DNA of 64,000 bases, from contig NZ_JACIGE010000003.1 in the NCBI RefSeq assembly GCF_014197755.1, positions 1 through 64,000 of the forward strand. The letters are read 5' to 3'. Source of the stretch: Rhodocyclus tenuis (GTDB lineage: Bacteria > Pseudomonadota > Gammaproteobacteria > Burkholderiales > Rhodocyclaceae). The notes beneath the pieces are model-generated. The model searched no databases. It had not been told where the DNA came from and was given only the letters and a program-made list of their open reading frames with translations. The position numbers and the translations under genes were made by a program. Below are positions 9,544 to 18,200 of the stretch, one piece after another (the stretch's first letter is position 1; every line of letters begins with the position of its first letter).

Positions 9544-11567
9544 AGGTCGTCGCCATCGTTCAGGCCCGCATGGGCTCCACCCGCCTGCCGAACAAGGTGA
9601 TGAAGCCGATCGGCGGCACCCCGATGATCGAAGTGCTGCTGTCGCGACTGGCGAAAGCCGGCGAGGTCGACGAAATCGTCGTCGCCACCTCGACCGACGC
9701 GCGCAACCTGCCGCTCGTCGAGCACGTGCGCGCGCTCGGCTACGCCTGCGAACAAGGCAGCGAGAACGACGTGCTCGACCGTTACCTGACGTGCGCGCAG
9801 CGACACGACGCTGACGTCGTCGTGCGCATCACCGGCGACTGCCCGCTCGTCGACCCGGCGCTGGTCGACGACTGCATCCGCCGCTTCAAGGCCAGCGGCG
9901 TCGACTACTTCAGCAACATCGACCCGCCGAGTTTTCCGGACGGCCTCGACATCGAGGTCTTCCGCCGCTCGGCGCTGGAAACCGCCGCCCGCGAAACGCA
10001 GCGCACGCACGACCGCGAGCACGTCACGCCCTACCTGCGCGAATCCGGACGCTTCCGCTCCGCCGCACTGCGCCACGATACCGACCTGTCGGCCTGGCGG
10101 TGGACGGTCGACGAAGCCAGCGACTTCGAGGTCGCCTGCGCTGTCTTCGCACACTTCGCCCCCGACCGCCACTTCGGCTGGGAACAGGTGCGCGAGCTGC
10201 AGCAGGCACAGCCCGGACTGTTTGCCGCCAACGCCGCGCTGGCGCGCAACGAGGGCGCCGCGCTCGGCACCGGCCAGAAGCTCTGGAAACGCGCCAAGCG
10301 CGTGATTCCCGGCGGCAATATGCTGCTCTCCAAACGCGCCGAGATGTTCCTGCCCGAGCAGTGGCCGGCCTACTTCAGCCGCGCCCGCGGCTGCCGCGTC
10401 TGGGATCTCGACGGCCGCGAATACATCGACATGTCGATCATGGGCATCGGCACCAACATCCTCGGCTACGGCCACCCGGAGGTCGACGCCGCGGTGCGGC
10501 AGACCGTCGACGCCGGCAACATGTCGACCTTCAACTGCCCGGAAGAAGTCTATCTCGCCGAAAAACTGGTCGAGCTGCACCCGTGGGCCGACATGGTGCG
10601 GCTGGCGCGCTCCGGCGGCGAAGCGAACGCGATCGCCATCCGCATCGCCCGCGCCGCGTCGGGACGCGACAAGGTGGCAATCTGCGGCTACCACGGCTGG
10701 CACGACTGGTATCTCTCGGCCAACCTCGCCGACGACAAGAGCCTCGACGGCCACCTGCTACCCGGGCTCGAGCCGAAGGGCGTGCCGCGCGAACTGCGCG
10801 GAACGGTGTTCCCCTTCAACTACAACAACTTCGCCGAACTGGAGGCGCTGGTAAACGCGCACGACATCGGCGTCATCAAGATGGAGGTCGTGCGCAACAA
10901 GGGGCCGGAAGACAACTTCCTGCACAAGGTGCGCGAACTCGCCAGCGCGCGCGGCATCGTCCTCATCTTCGACGAATGCACCTCGGGCTTCCGCGAAACC
11001 TTTGGCGGACTGCACAAGAAATACGGCGTCGAACCGGACATGGCGATGTTCGGCAAGGCGCTCGGCAACGGCTACGGCATCACCGCCACCATCGGCCGGC
11101 GCGAGATCATGGAAGCGGCGCAATCGACCTTCATCAGCAGCACCTTCTGGACCGAGCGCATCGGCCCGACGGCGGCGCTGAAAACGCTGGAAGTGATGGA
11201 ACGCCTGCAGTCGTGGACGACGATCACCGACACCGGCCTCGCTGTGCGCGGCGGCTGGCAGGCGCTCGCCGACAAGTACGGCCTGGCGATCGAGCACTGG
11301 GGCCTGCCGGCGCTCACCGGCTTCAGCTTCAAGAGCCCGCAGGCGCTCGCCTACAAGACGCTGATCACGCAGGAAATGCTGCGCCAGGGCTACCTCGCCG
11401 GCAACTGCACGTACGTCTGCACCGAGCACACGCCGGAGATAGTCGCCGGATTCTTCGCCGCGCTCGACCCGGTGTTCGCGATGATCCGCGCCTGCGAGGA
11501 CGGCGACGACGTCATGCAACGGCTCAACGGGCCGCTCTGCCACGCCGGCTTCAAGCGTCTGAACTGA
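9540..11567 (+). CDS. Cytidylyltransferase fused to class III aminotransferase
   Basis: This 675-residue two-domain protein has an SpsF-type (CMP-KDO synthetase-like) cytidylyltransferase at residues 1 to about 235: VAIVQARMGSTRLPNKVM is the nucleotide-binding signature, and RITGDCPLVDP follows. After a short linker (about 236-255), residues 256-675 are a PLP aminotransferase of the glutamate-1-semialdehyde aminomutase type: RVIPGGNMLLSKRAE, YGHPEVDAAV, LIFDECTSGFRETFGG with the PLP Asp, and AMFGKALGNGYGITA with Schiff-base K506. It occupies the slot of pseF between the reductase (ATGA overlap) and pseG. The N-terminal half probably activates the nonulosonic acid with CMP; the role of the aminotransferase is unknown. 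Confidence 0.88.
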   Translation: MKVVAIVQARMGSTRLPNKVMKPIGGTPMIEVLLSRLAKAGEVDEIVVATSTDARNLPLVEHVRALGYACEQGSENDVLDRYLTCAQRHDADVVVRITGDCPLVDPALVDDCIRRFKASGVDYFSNIDPPSFPDGLDIEVFRRSALETAARETQRTHDREHVTPYLRESGRFRSAALRHDTDLSAWRWTVDEASDFEVACAVFAHFAPDRHFGWEQVRELQQAQPGLFAANAALARNEGAALGTGQKLWKRAKRVIPGGNMLLSKRAEMFLPEQWPAYFSRARGCRVWDLDGREYIDMSIMGIGTNILGYGHPEVDAAVRQTVDAGNMSTFNCPEEVYLAEKLVELHPWADMVRLARSGGEANAIAIRIARAASGRDKVAICGYHGWHDWYLSANLADDKSLDGHLLPGLEPKGVPRELRGTVFPFNYNNFAELEALVNAHDIGVIKMEVVRNKGPEDNFLHKVRELASARGIVLIFDECTSGFRETFGGLHKKYGVEPDMAMFGKALGNGYGITATIGRREIMEAAQSTFISSTFWTERIGPTAALKTLEVMERLQSWTTITDTGLAVRGGWQALADKYGLAIEHWGLPALTGFSFKSPQALAYKTLITQEMLRQGYLAGNCTYVCTEHTPEIVAGFFAALDPVFAMIRACEDGDDVMQRLNGPLCHAGFKRLN

Positions 11568-11573
11568 GGTCCG

Positions 11574-12665
11574 ATGGACGTCGTCTTCCGCACCGACGCC
11601 GCGCTGCAGATCGGCACCGGCCACCTCATGCGCTGCCTGACGCTGGCCGACCGGCTCAGGCGCGACGGCGCGCGCTGTCGCTTCGTCTGCCGCGCGCATC
11701 CCGGCCACCTGCTCGGACTGATCGCCGAGCGCGGCCACGCCGGCATCGCGCTGCCCTACGACCCGGCCGCCGCCGACGCCGGCACGCCGCCACCCGCGCA
11801 CGCCGCCTGGCTGGGCGCCACCTGGCAGGCGGACGCGCGCGCCACCACCGCGGCGCTCGGCGACGACCGCGTCGACTGGCTGGTCGCCGATCACTACGCG
11901 CTCGACGCGCGCTGGGAAGCAGCGCTGCGCCCGCGCTGCCGCGAGCTGATGGTCATAGACGATCTGGCCGACCGCCCACACGACTGCGACCTGCTGCTCG
12001 ACCAGAACCTCGGCCGCAGCGCGGCCGACTACGCCGGACGCGTTCCCGCTGCCTGCCGGGTGCTTGCCGGCCCGCAGCACGCGCTGCTGCGCCCCGAGTT
12101 CGCCGCGTTGCACGAGCGTCTGCCGGCGCGCCGCCGGCCGGCGCGGCTCGGCCACCTGCTGCTCAACATGGGCGGCGTGGACCCGGACAACGTCACCGGC
12201 GAGGCGCTCGCTGCCCTGCGCGGCTGCACCTTACCCGACGACTGCCGGATCACCGTAGTCATGGGCCGCAACGCGCCGGCGATAGACGCAGTGCGCGCGC
12301 AGGCGGCGCAACTGCCCTGGGCCACCGACCTGCGAGTGAACGTGCCGAACATGGCAAGCCTGATGGCGGACTGCGATCTCGCCATCGGCGCCGCCGGCAG
12401 TACCTCGTGGGAGCGTTGCTGTCTTGGACTGCCCGCGCTGCTCGTCGTCCTCGCCGACAACCAGCGGCCAATCGCCGACGCCCTGCAGGCAGCCGGCGCA
12501 GCACAGGCGATCGCGCGGGAGACGCTCGCCGCCGAACTGAGGGCATTCCTGCAGCGCGCCGACCTCGGTGCCGTCCTCGACCGTATGCGCGAGAAAGCCG
12601 CCGCGATCACCGACGGCCGCGGTACGGCGCGCGTCGCCGGCCACCTCGGCGGATTCGCGGCATGA
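11574..12665 (+). CDS. pseG: UDP-2,4-diacetamido-altrose hydrolase PseG
   Basis: This 363-residue protein releases UDP from the diamino-trideoxy sugar in the fourth Pse step. The N-terminus VVFRTDAALQIGTGHLMRC contains the family GxGHxxR motif with the proposed catalytic His at residue 17. Also visible are DWLVADHYALDARWE, VIDDLADRPHDCDLLLDQN and the GT-B-type C-terminal site CDLAIGAAGSTSWERCCLGLPAL. It is longer than the 274-residue Campylobacter enzyme, mainly in the middle. The start is six bases after the fusion gene, and the stop overlaps the next gene as ATGA. Confidence 0.93.
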   Translation: MDVVFRTDAALQIGTGHLMRCLTLADRLRRDGARCRFVCRAHPGHLLGLIAERGHAGIALPYDPAAADAGTPPPAHAAWLGATWQADARATTAALGDDRVDWLVADHYALDARWEAALRPRCRELMVIDDLADRPHDCDLLLDQNLGRSAADYAGRVPAACRVLAGPQHALLRPEFAALHERLPARRRPARLGHLLLNMGGVDPDNVTGEALAALRGCTLPDDCRITVVMGRNAPAIDAVRAQAAQLPWATDLRVNVPNMASLMADCDLAIGAAGSTSWERCCLGLPALLVVLADNQRPIADALQAAGAAQAIARETLAAELRAFLQRADLGAVLDRMREKAAAITDGRGTARVAGHLGGFAA

Positions 12666-13321
12666 AGCTGTCGATCCTGTGCAGCGATCCCGCCCATCCA
12701 GTGATGCCCTACCTGCAACGCTGGGTGGCAGAAAACGCCGGCCGGCATACGATCAGCCTCGTGCAGCGCAAATCGGAGCTGCCCGGCGGCGAGCTGCTTT
12801 TCCTCGTTTCCTGCCGCGAGATCCTGCGCGCCGAGGAGCGCGCGGCGTATCGCGCAAGCCTCGTGCTGCACGCCAGCGACCTGCCGCGCGGACGTGGCTG
12901 GAGCCCGCACATCTGGGAGATCGCCGGCGGCGCCGGGTCGATCACGCTCAGCCTGCTCGAGGCCGCAGACGCCGTCGACAGCGGACGCATCTGGCGCAAG
13001 CTCGTGATCCCGGTGCCCCAACACGCGCTGTGGGACGAAATCAACGCACGCCTGTTCGCCGCCGAGATCGAGATGATCGATTTTGCCGTCGCCGGCTTCG
13101 GGCGCATCGACCCCGTGCCGCAAGCTGACGATAGCGACGCGATGGTCTATCGCCGACGCACGCCGGAGGACAGCCGCGTCGATCCGCACGCCAGTCTGGC
13201 CAGCCAGTTCGATAAGATCCGGGTGGCCGACCCGCAGCGCTTCCCGGCGTTCTTCGACCTGCGCGGCCACCGCTACAAACTCATCCTGGAGAAAATCGAT
13301 GGCCCCGACACTGCGGATTGA
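12662..13321 (+). CDS. Formyltransferase-family protein
   Basis: This 219-residue protein resembles the catalytic part of 10-formyl-THF-dependent formyltransferases: LVLHASDLPRGRGWSPHIW around His70 matches the HxSxLPxxRGxxP loop, and the Asp of AVDSGRIW (D106) matches the catalytic Asp. The Asn two residues before His in Fmt is Val here. It lies between pseG and pseI (4-bp overlap upstream, 23-bp overlap downstream), exactly where pseH (N-acetyltransferase) usually sits, and I see no pseH elsewhere in the island. It may therefore N-formylate the C4 amine, or a later amine, to give a formamido nonulosonic acid. The function is inference. Confidence 0.75.
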   Translation: MKLSILCSDPAHPVMPYLQRWVAENAGRHTISLVQRKSELPGGELLFLVSCREILRAEERAAYRASLVLHASDLPRGRGWSPHIWEIAGGAGSITLSLLEAADAVDSGRIWRKLVIPVPQHALWDEINARLFAAEIEMIDFAVAGFGRIDPVPQADDSDAMVYRRRTPEDSRVDPHASLASQFDKIRVADPQRFPAFFDLRGHRYKLILEKIDGPDTAD

Positions 13322-14348
13322 CGGCCGCGACATCGGCAGTGACTGCCAGCCCTTCGTGATCGCCGAAATGTCGGCCAATCACAACGGCAGCCTCGACCAG
13401 GCCCTGCGCCTGATCGAGCAGGCCAAGGCCGCCGGCGCCGACGCGATCAAGATCCAGACCTACCGCCCCGACACCATCACCCTCGACTGCGACCTGCCCG
13501 ACTTTCGCATCGAGGATGGCCTGTGGGCCGGGCGCACCCTCTACGAACTCTATGAGTGGGCGCACACCCCGTGGGAATGGCATGCGCCGCTGTTCGCGCA
13601 CGCGCGCCGGCTCGGCATCACCATCTTCAGCTCGCCCTTCGACAGCACCGCCGTCGACCTGCTCGAAGACTTGAACGCTCCGGCCTACAAGATCGCGTCG
13701 TTCGAGGCGATCGACCTGCCGCTGATCCGCTATGTTGCCGGTACCGGCAAGCCGATGATCATCTCCACCGGCATGGCCGACGCCGAGGAAATTGCCGAGG
13801 CCATCGACGCCGCGCGCGCTGGCGGCTGCCGCGAACTGGCGATCCTGCACTGTGTGAGCGGTTACCCCGCGCCGGCGGCCGACTACAACCTGCGCACCAT
13901 CCCCGACATGATCGCGCGCTTCGGCCTCGTCACCGGGCTGTCGGACCATACGCTCGACAACAGCACCGCCATCGCCGCCGTCGCGCTCGGTGCGTCCATC
14001 ATCGAAAAACACTTCACGCTCGACCGCTCGGCGGGCGGACCGGACGACAGTTTCTCGCTGGAACCGGACGCGTTCGCCGCGCTGTGCCGGAGTTCGCGCG
14101 TCGCCTGGGAGGCGCTGGGCCGCGTCGACTACACGCGCAAATCGAGCGAACAGGGCAACCTCAAGTTCCGGCGCTCGCTGTATTTCGTCCGCGACCTGCA
14201 GGCCGGTGAATTGATCACGGCCGACGCCGTGCGCAGCGTGCGCCCGGGCTTCGGTCTGCCGCCCAAGCACCTCGAGCAGATTGTTGGACGCAAAGCGAGT
14301 CGCCCGATCATCAAGAACACCGCCGTCACTCAGGATGCATTCGAGTGA
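13299..14348 (+). CDS. pseI: Pseudaminic acid synthase PseI
   Basis: This 349-residue NeuB-family TIM-barrel synthase condenses PEP with the 6-deoxy diamino hexose to give pseudaminic acid. Diagnostic stretches are PFVIAEMSANHNGSLDQAL near the N-terminus, ADAIKIQTYRPDTIT, TIFSSPFDSTAVDLLE, PAYKIASFEAIDLPLI, HCVSGYPAP and GLSDHT. A C-terminal antifreeze-like SAF domain (about 290-345) contains FRRSLYFVRDLQAGELIT. The length matches PseI. The ATG at 13299 lies inside the end of the formyltransferase gene. This is the last recognisable Pse biosynthesis gene of the run. Confidence 0.95.
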   Translation: MAPTLRIDGRDIGSDCQPFVIAEMSANHNGSLDQALRLIEQAKAAGADAIKIQTYRPDTITLDCDLPDFRIEDGLWAGRTLYELYEWAHTPWEWHAPLFAHARRLGITIFSSPFDSTAVDLLEDLNAPAYKIASFEAIDLPLIRYVAGTGKPMIISTGMADAEEIAEAIDAARAGGCRELAILHCVSGYPAPAADYNLRTIPDMIARFGLVTGLSDHTLDNSTAIAAVALGASIIEKHFTLDRSAGGPDDSFSLEPDAFAALCRSSRVAWEALGRVDYTRKSSEQGNLKFRRSLYFVRDLQAGELITADAVRSVRPGFGLPPKHLEQIVGRKASRPIIKNTAVTQDAFE

Positions 14349-14766
14349 TGCGCACTTGAACACGAGAGCTTCGTCGCGAGCTTCGAAGCCCGGATCGCTT
14401 CATGCCGAGGGCAGTGAGCGCGCGCTTGCCTGCCAGCAGGAGTCAAAGCCCTACGAACATGATGGAGTATTCTGCTCCGTTGCCAGCAGTTCCGCGCCCA
14501 GTATCATCTCAGCAGCGTTATCTGTGGTCTCGATATGTGACGGCGAATTGCACAGGGAGTCATGTCACCCGCAGCATTCGTTGCCGGGATGTCAGGAGAA
14601 TGCCATTCTTGCTGTCAGAGCAATGCAAGAAAGCCACGCGCAGAGGGACTGCGATCCCGTCACCGTCTCCTGACGACAGGGAGCGCAGAGAATGCACAGA
14701 TGCTAATGATTCTGCCCGCAGCAGCGCAGTGATTAATCAGACACCCTACCCAAGGAAGCGCAGGCA
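14349..14766 (+). other. Intergenic region without a recognisable gene
   Basis: These 418 bases look visibly less G+C-rich than the Pse genes, and no convincing coding frame, rRNA or tRNA is present. There is a 7-bp inverted repeat, TTCTTGC (14606-14612) and GCAAGAA (14625-14631), and direct copies of CGAGCTTCG near 14365-14385. It may be a promoter region for the two downstream genes or the remains of a deleted gene. Confidence 0.5.
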
Positions 14767-15294
14767 ATGACTACCCCGATCACTTTCCTTTTCAACGATG
14801 ACGCCACACTTGGCATCGACTGGCCAAGCCTGCTGACCGTCTATCCCGCGCTGCAGCAGAAGCGGCTGAGCTGGCGTGAGTCGGACCCGCGTTTTGCTTC
14901 CTTCCTCAGCTTTCTCGAAACTGACGGCATACAAAGCGAGCTCACCGAGACGACGTGGCGGGACGCTCTCGCCGAGCATCTCGCTTACCCGTCGAACCAA
15001 CACTTCCTGTTCATGCTTTGGCAGAGTTTTCTCAAGCGCACGGAAGAAAATTCGGGAGCAATCGAGCTCGCTTGGCTGCCGGACACCTTAGCCGCCCGGT
15101 TTGCGCACTGGCACAAGCAACTGCAACTTGACCGATCGCTGCTCAGTGCGCTGGACAACACCTGCCAGTCTGGAGACAGCAGCATTTTTCCGGCATTTCG
15201 CGGCACGCCATTGAGCAGTGCTTTCATGTACCAGACCTTGCAGGCAATGGTGGCGGGTCAGGCACACCAATCCAACGCACAGGAATCGCAATGA
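14767..15294 (+). CDS. Hypothetical protein coupled to the giant glycosyltransferase
   Basis: I do not recognise this 175-residue protein. It is soluble-looking, rich in Leu, Ala, Gln and Trp, without signal peptide or membrane segment, and probably all-helical (WPSLLTVYPALQQKRLSW; HLAYPSNQHFLFMLWQSFL). The start follows GGAAGCGCAGGC. Its ATGA overlap with the next gene means the two are almost certainly co-translated, suggesting a partner, chaperone or accessory subunit for that enzyme. Confidence 0.7.
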   Translation: MTTPITFLFNDDATLGIDWPSLLTVYPALQQKRLSWRESDPRFASFLSFLETDGIQSELTETTWRDALAEHLAYPSNQHFLFMLWQSFLKRTEENSGAIELAWLPDTLAARFAHWHKQLQLDRSLLSALDNTCQSGDSSIFPAFRGTPLSSAFMYQTLQAMVAGQAHQSNAQESQ

Positions 15295-18200
15295 ACAAAA
15301 CGCCCGCGCTCATCTCGTTCTTGTGGCCCAAGAACCTCGGCGTCCTGCTTCGCTACCTGGAAGTGAGCGGGCCACGAACAATCATCACCACGCGCAGCTT
15401 TTTCGGCGCCGAGCACCTGTCCAAATTGCGTTCAGCCAATGCCAGCCCCCTCGTACTCGATGACGTTCTTTCAAAGACGCGGCGCGATGCCCTGAAACGG
15501 CATGAAGCGCGCCTGATCGAGCAACTGGATGACTGGGCGAAACCTCTGCTGTCCGCGACACAGACCGAAAACGACGCGCGACAGCTGACACTCGGCAACG
15601 CCCGTGCCAATCTGGGATCTGCCATCGAACTGATCGCCGCACTCGACGAAGTCGCCTCGGAACACGCGATCGAACTGGTAGTGCTCAACGAAGAATGGAT
15701 GCTGCACTCCAATGTGTTGTGCATGTGGGCCCGCCACAAAGGCATCCCGACGCTGCACCTCGAACACAATCCGTTCCTCGGCTTGCCTTACTCGATTCAC
15801 CAGCATCAGCAGGCCGATCACATGGCCGTATTCGGGGAGGGCAGTCAGGCATCTTTCTCTGACGTGGGCTACGATATCTCCCGACTGCATGCGACCGGCC
15901 TGCCGCAATTCGATGCGCTGATGGCGGAACGCGAACGACGCGCTTACTGGCGCGACTTCATCTGTTCCCGACACGGTCTGGATCCGTCCCGACCGATCAT
16001 CGTCTATGGCACCACGTGGTTTGCCGGCCTCTCTCTGCTTGAAGATGCCGACAACCCGACACGCGTCACCGAAGCATTCTTTGGCGCCATCAAGTCTCTT
16101 GGCAAACAAGCGCAACACATCATCAAGGACCGCCCGGGCGCCGGGACGCACGCGGAGAAACTGGTTCGCGGCATTGCTCATCGCCTCGGCATTCGTGACC
16201 GGGACTACGTTTACGTCCAGGATGCCATCGACGGGCAGGGAATCCCGATGGAGAAACCGCTGCCCTATCTGCTCGGTGCCGACCTGATCGTTGCCAACGA
16301 TTCGGGCTTGTTGATCGAGGCGCTTTGTGTGCAGACGCGCGGCGTCAATCTGCTGACCGACAGCACCTTTGTTTTCGGCCCGTATCTTGCCGGTGACTGC
16401 GGGCTGCGCCAGGCAACGGCAGACAAGCTTGCCGACACGATTCTGAAAACGCTCGACGATCCGGAGATCCCTGCACAGATGGCCGCAGCGGCGCCACGAT
16501 TCAATGCCGCCATGGACGGCTGCGCCACCGAGCGCGTTGCCACGCTGATGCGCCAGCTTGCCCTGCCCACACCCTGCCTGATCCCCTTCGAGCCCGATCC
16601 GTCACTGCGCCGCAAGGCGCCACCGCCTGCCTGGAAGACTCTGCTGCAGGTGGAAGATACCGCAGCCACCGGCTATCACGGTGGCGTCCGGCGCGAACTC
16701 GTCGACCTGTCGCCGCGACCGATCCGGCTGGCGCTCGACATCGGCTGCGCCGCTGGCGGCACCGGTGCCTACATCAAGTCGAAGCACCCGCGCGCGCGCG
16801 TCATCGGCATCGAGGTCAACCGCTCGGCGGCGGAACTGGCGAAGAAGCAGCTCGACCAGGTGCTGGTCGGCCGCTTCGAGGAAATCGACTTCGCCGCCGC
16901 CGGCGTCAAACCCGGCAGCATCGATACGGTGATCGTCGCCGACGTGCTCGAGCACATGTACGACCCGTGGTCGGTGCTCACCGCGCTGCGCCCCTGGCTG
17001 TCAATGGACGCGCAGGTGATCGCCAGCATCCCCAACGTGCGCAACCTCAAGCTGATGGAGGACATGGCTGCCGGCTACTGGCGCTACGAGGATTCCGGCC
17101 TGCTCGACATCACCCACATCCGTTTCTTCACGCTGCGCGAAGTACGCCGCTTCTTCCACGAAACCGGTTACCACGTGCGCACGCTGCAGTACGCGATCGA
17201 CCCGCGACTGATGGCCTTCTATGAAGAAAACAAGCCGCGCCCCGGTCCGATCGACATCAACATGGGCAAGATGTCGCTGCACGCCATCGAAGGCGCCGAA
17301 CTCGACGAACTGTGCAGCCTGCAGTTCTATGTCGTCGCCGGTAACAATGCGCGCACCGACGATATCGAAAACTACCGCGAAACGCCGCCGGACCTGCTGC
17401 TGCTCGAACGTCTGGCGCCGACGCCGCAGGACGGACGCCTGTGGGAAGAACATCTTGCCCACTGGCCGAAGCTGCCGGAAGTGCATCTCTTCCTCATCGA
17501 CACCGTCGGCGACGAGACGCGGATCGCCGCCACCATCGGCAATCTCGCACGCCAGCTCTATAGCAGCGCACGCATCACTGTCGTCTCGCCGAAGACTGCG
17601 CCCGACGGAGTGGCCGTGCCGGGCGGACGCATCGGCTGGCGTGAGTTGCCGGCCGGCCAGTCGCCGTTCGTGCTGATCAACGAGGAAATCGTGCGCAGCG
17701 GCAGCGACTGGGTGGCGCCGCTCTACGCCGGTGATGTCGTCGAACCGGCCGCATTGCTGCGTCTGATCGAACTCGCCCGGCGTACGCCCGACGCGCGCTG
17801 CCTCTATGGCGACGACAGCGTACTGATCAACAACATCCCCTCGCAGCTCAAGCTCAAACCCGATTTCGACGCGGAGCTGCTGCTCGGCTGGGACTATCTG
17901 AGCAGCGGCCTGACGCTGTTCGAACGGGCGACGCTGCTCAGCGGCGGCGGCTTCGCCGCCGATCTGCGCGGCGCCGAGGTCTACGACGCGGCGCTGCGCC
18001 TGCTTGCGCGACACGGCAGCGAGTCTTTCGCCCACCTTGCCGAGCCACTGCTGCACCGCCCGCCCGGCGGCAACGACGGCGACCTGCCCTTCTCGCAGGT
18101 GCACGGATCACGCCGCGCAGCGCTGGGCCGCCATTTTGTCGCCACGGCGATCCCGGCACAGATCGACGATGGCTGGACGCCCGGAACCTTCCGCATCCGG

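Noticed and set aside
10100-12661. Very long plus-strand open frame upstream of the formyltransferase gene
   Set aside because: It is an Arg-rich shadow frame over the aminotransferase and pseG, with no family similarity. Only the last 660 bases, the formyltransferase, are real.
13281-14363. Minus-strand open frame opposite pseI
   Set aside because: It is a shadow frame; pseI on the plus strand is unmistakable.
14389-14406. GG-N10-GC spacing resembling a sigma-54 site before the unknown gene
   Set aside because: The surrounding bases (CCGGAT...CATGCC) do not fit TGGCAC...TTGCA, and it lies over 350 bases from the next start.
14281-14770. Two short plus-strand open frames in the gap after pseI
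   Set aside because: The translations are Ser/Arg-rich, without motifs or good ribosome-binding sites, and they overlap each other. They are treated as non-coding.
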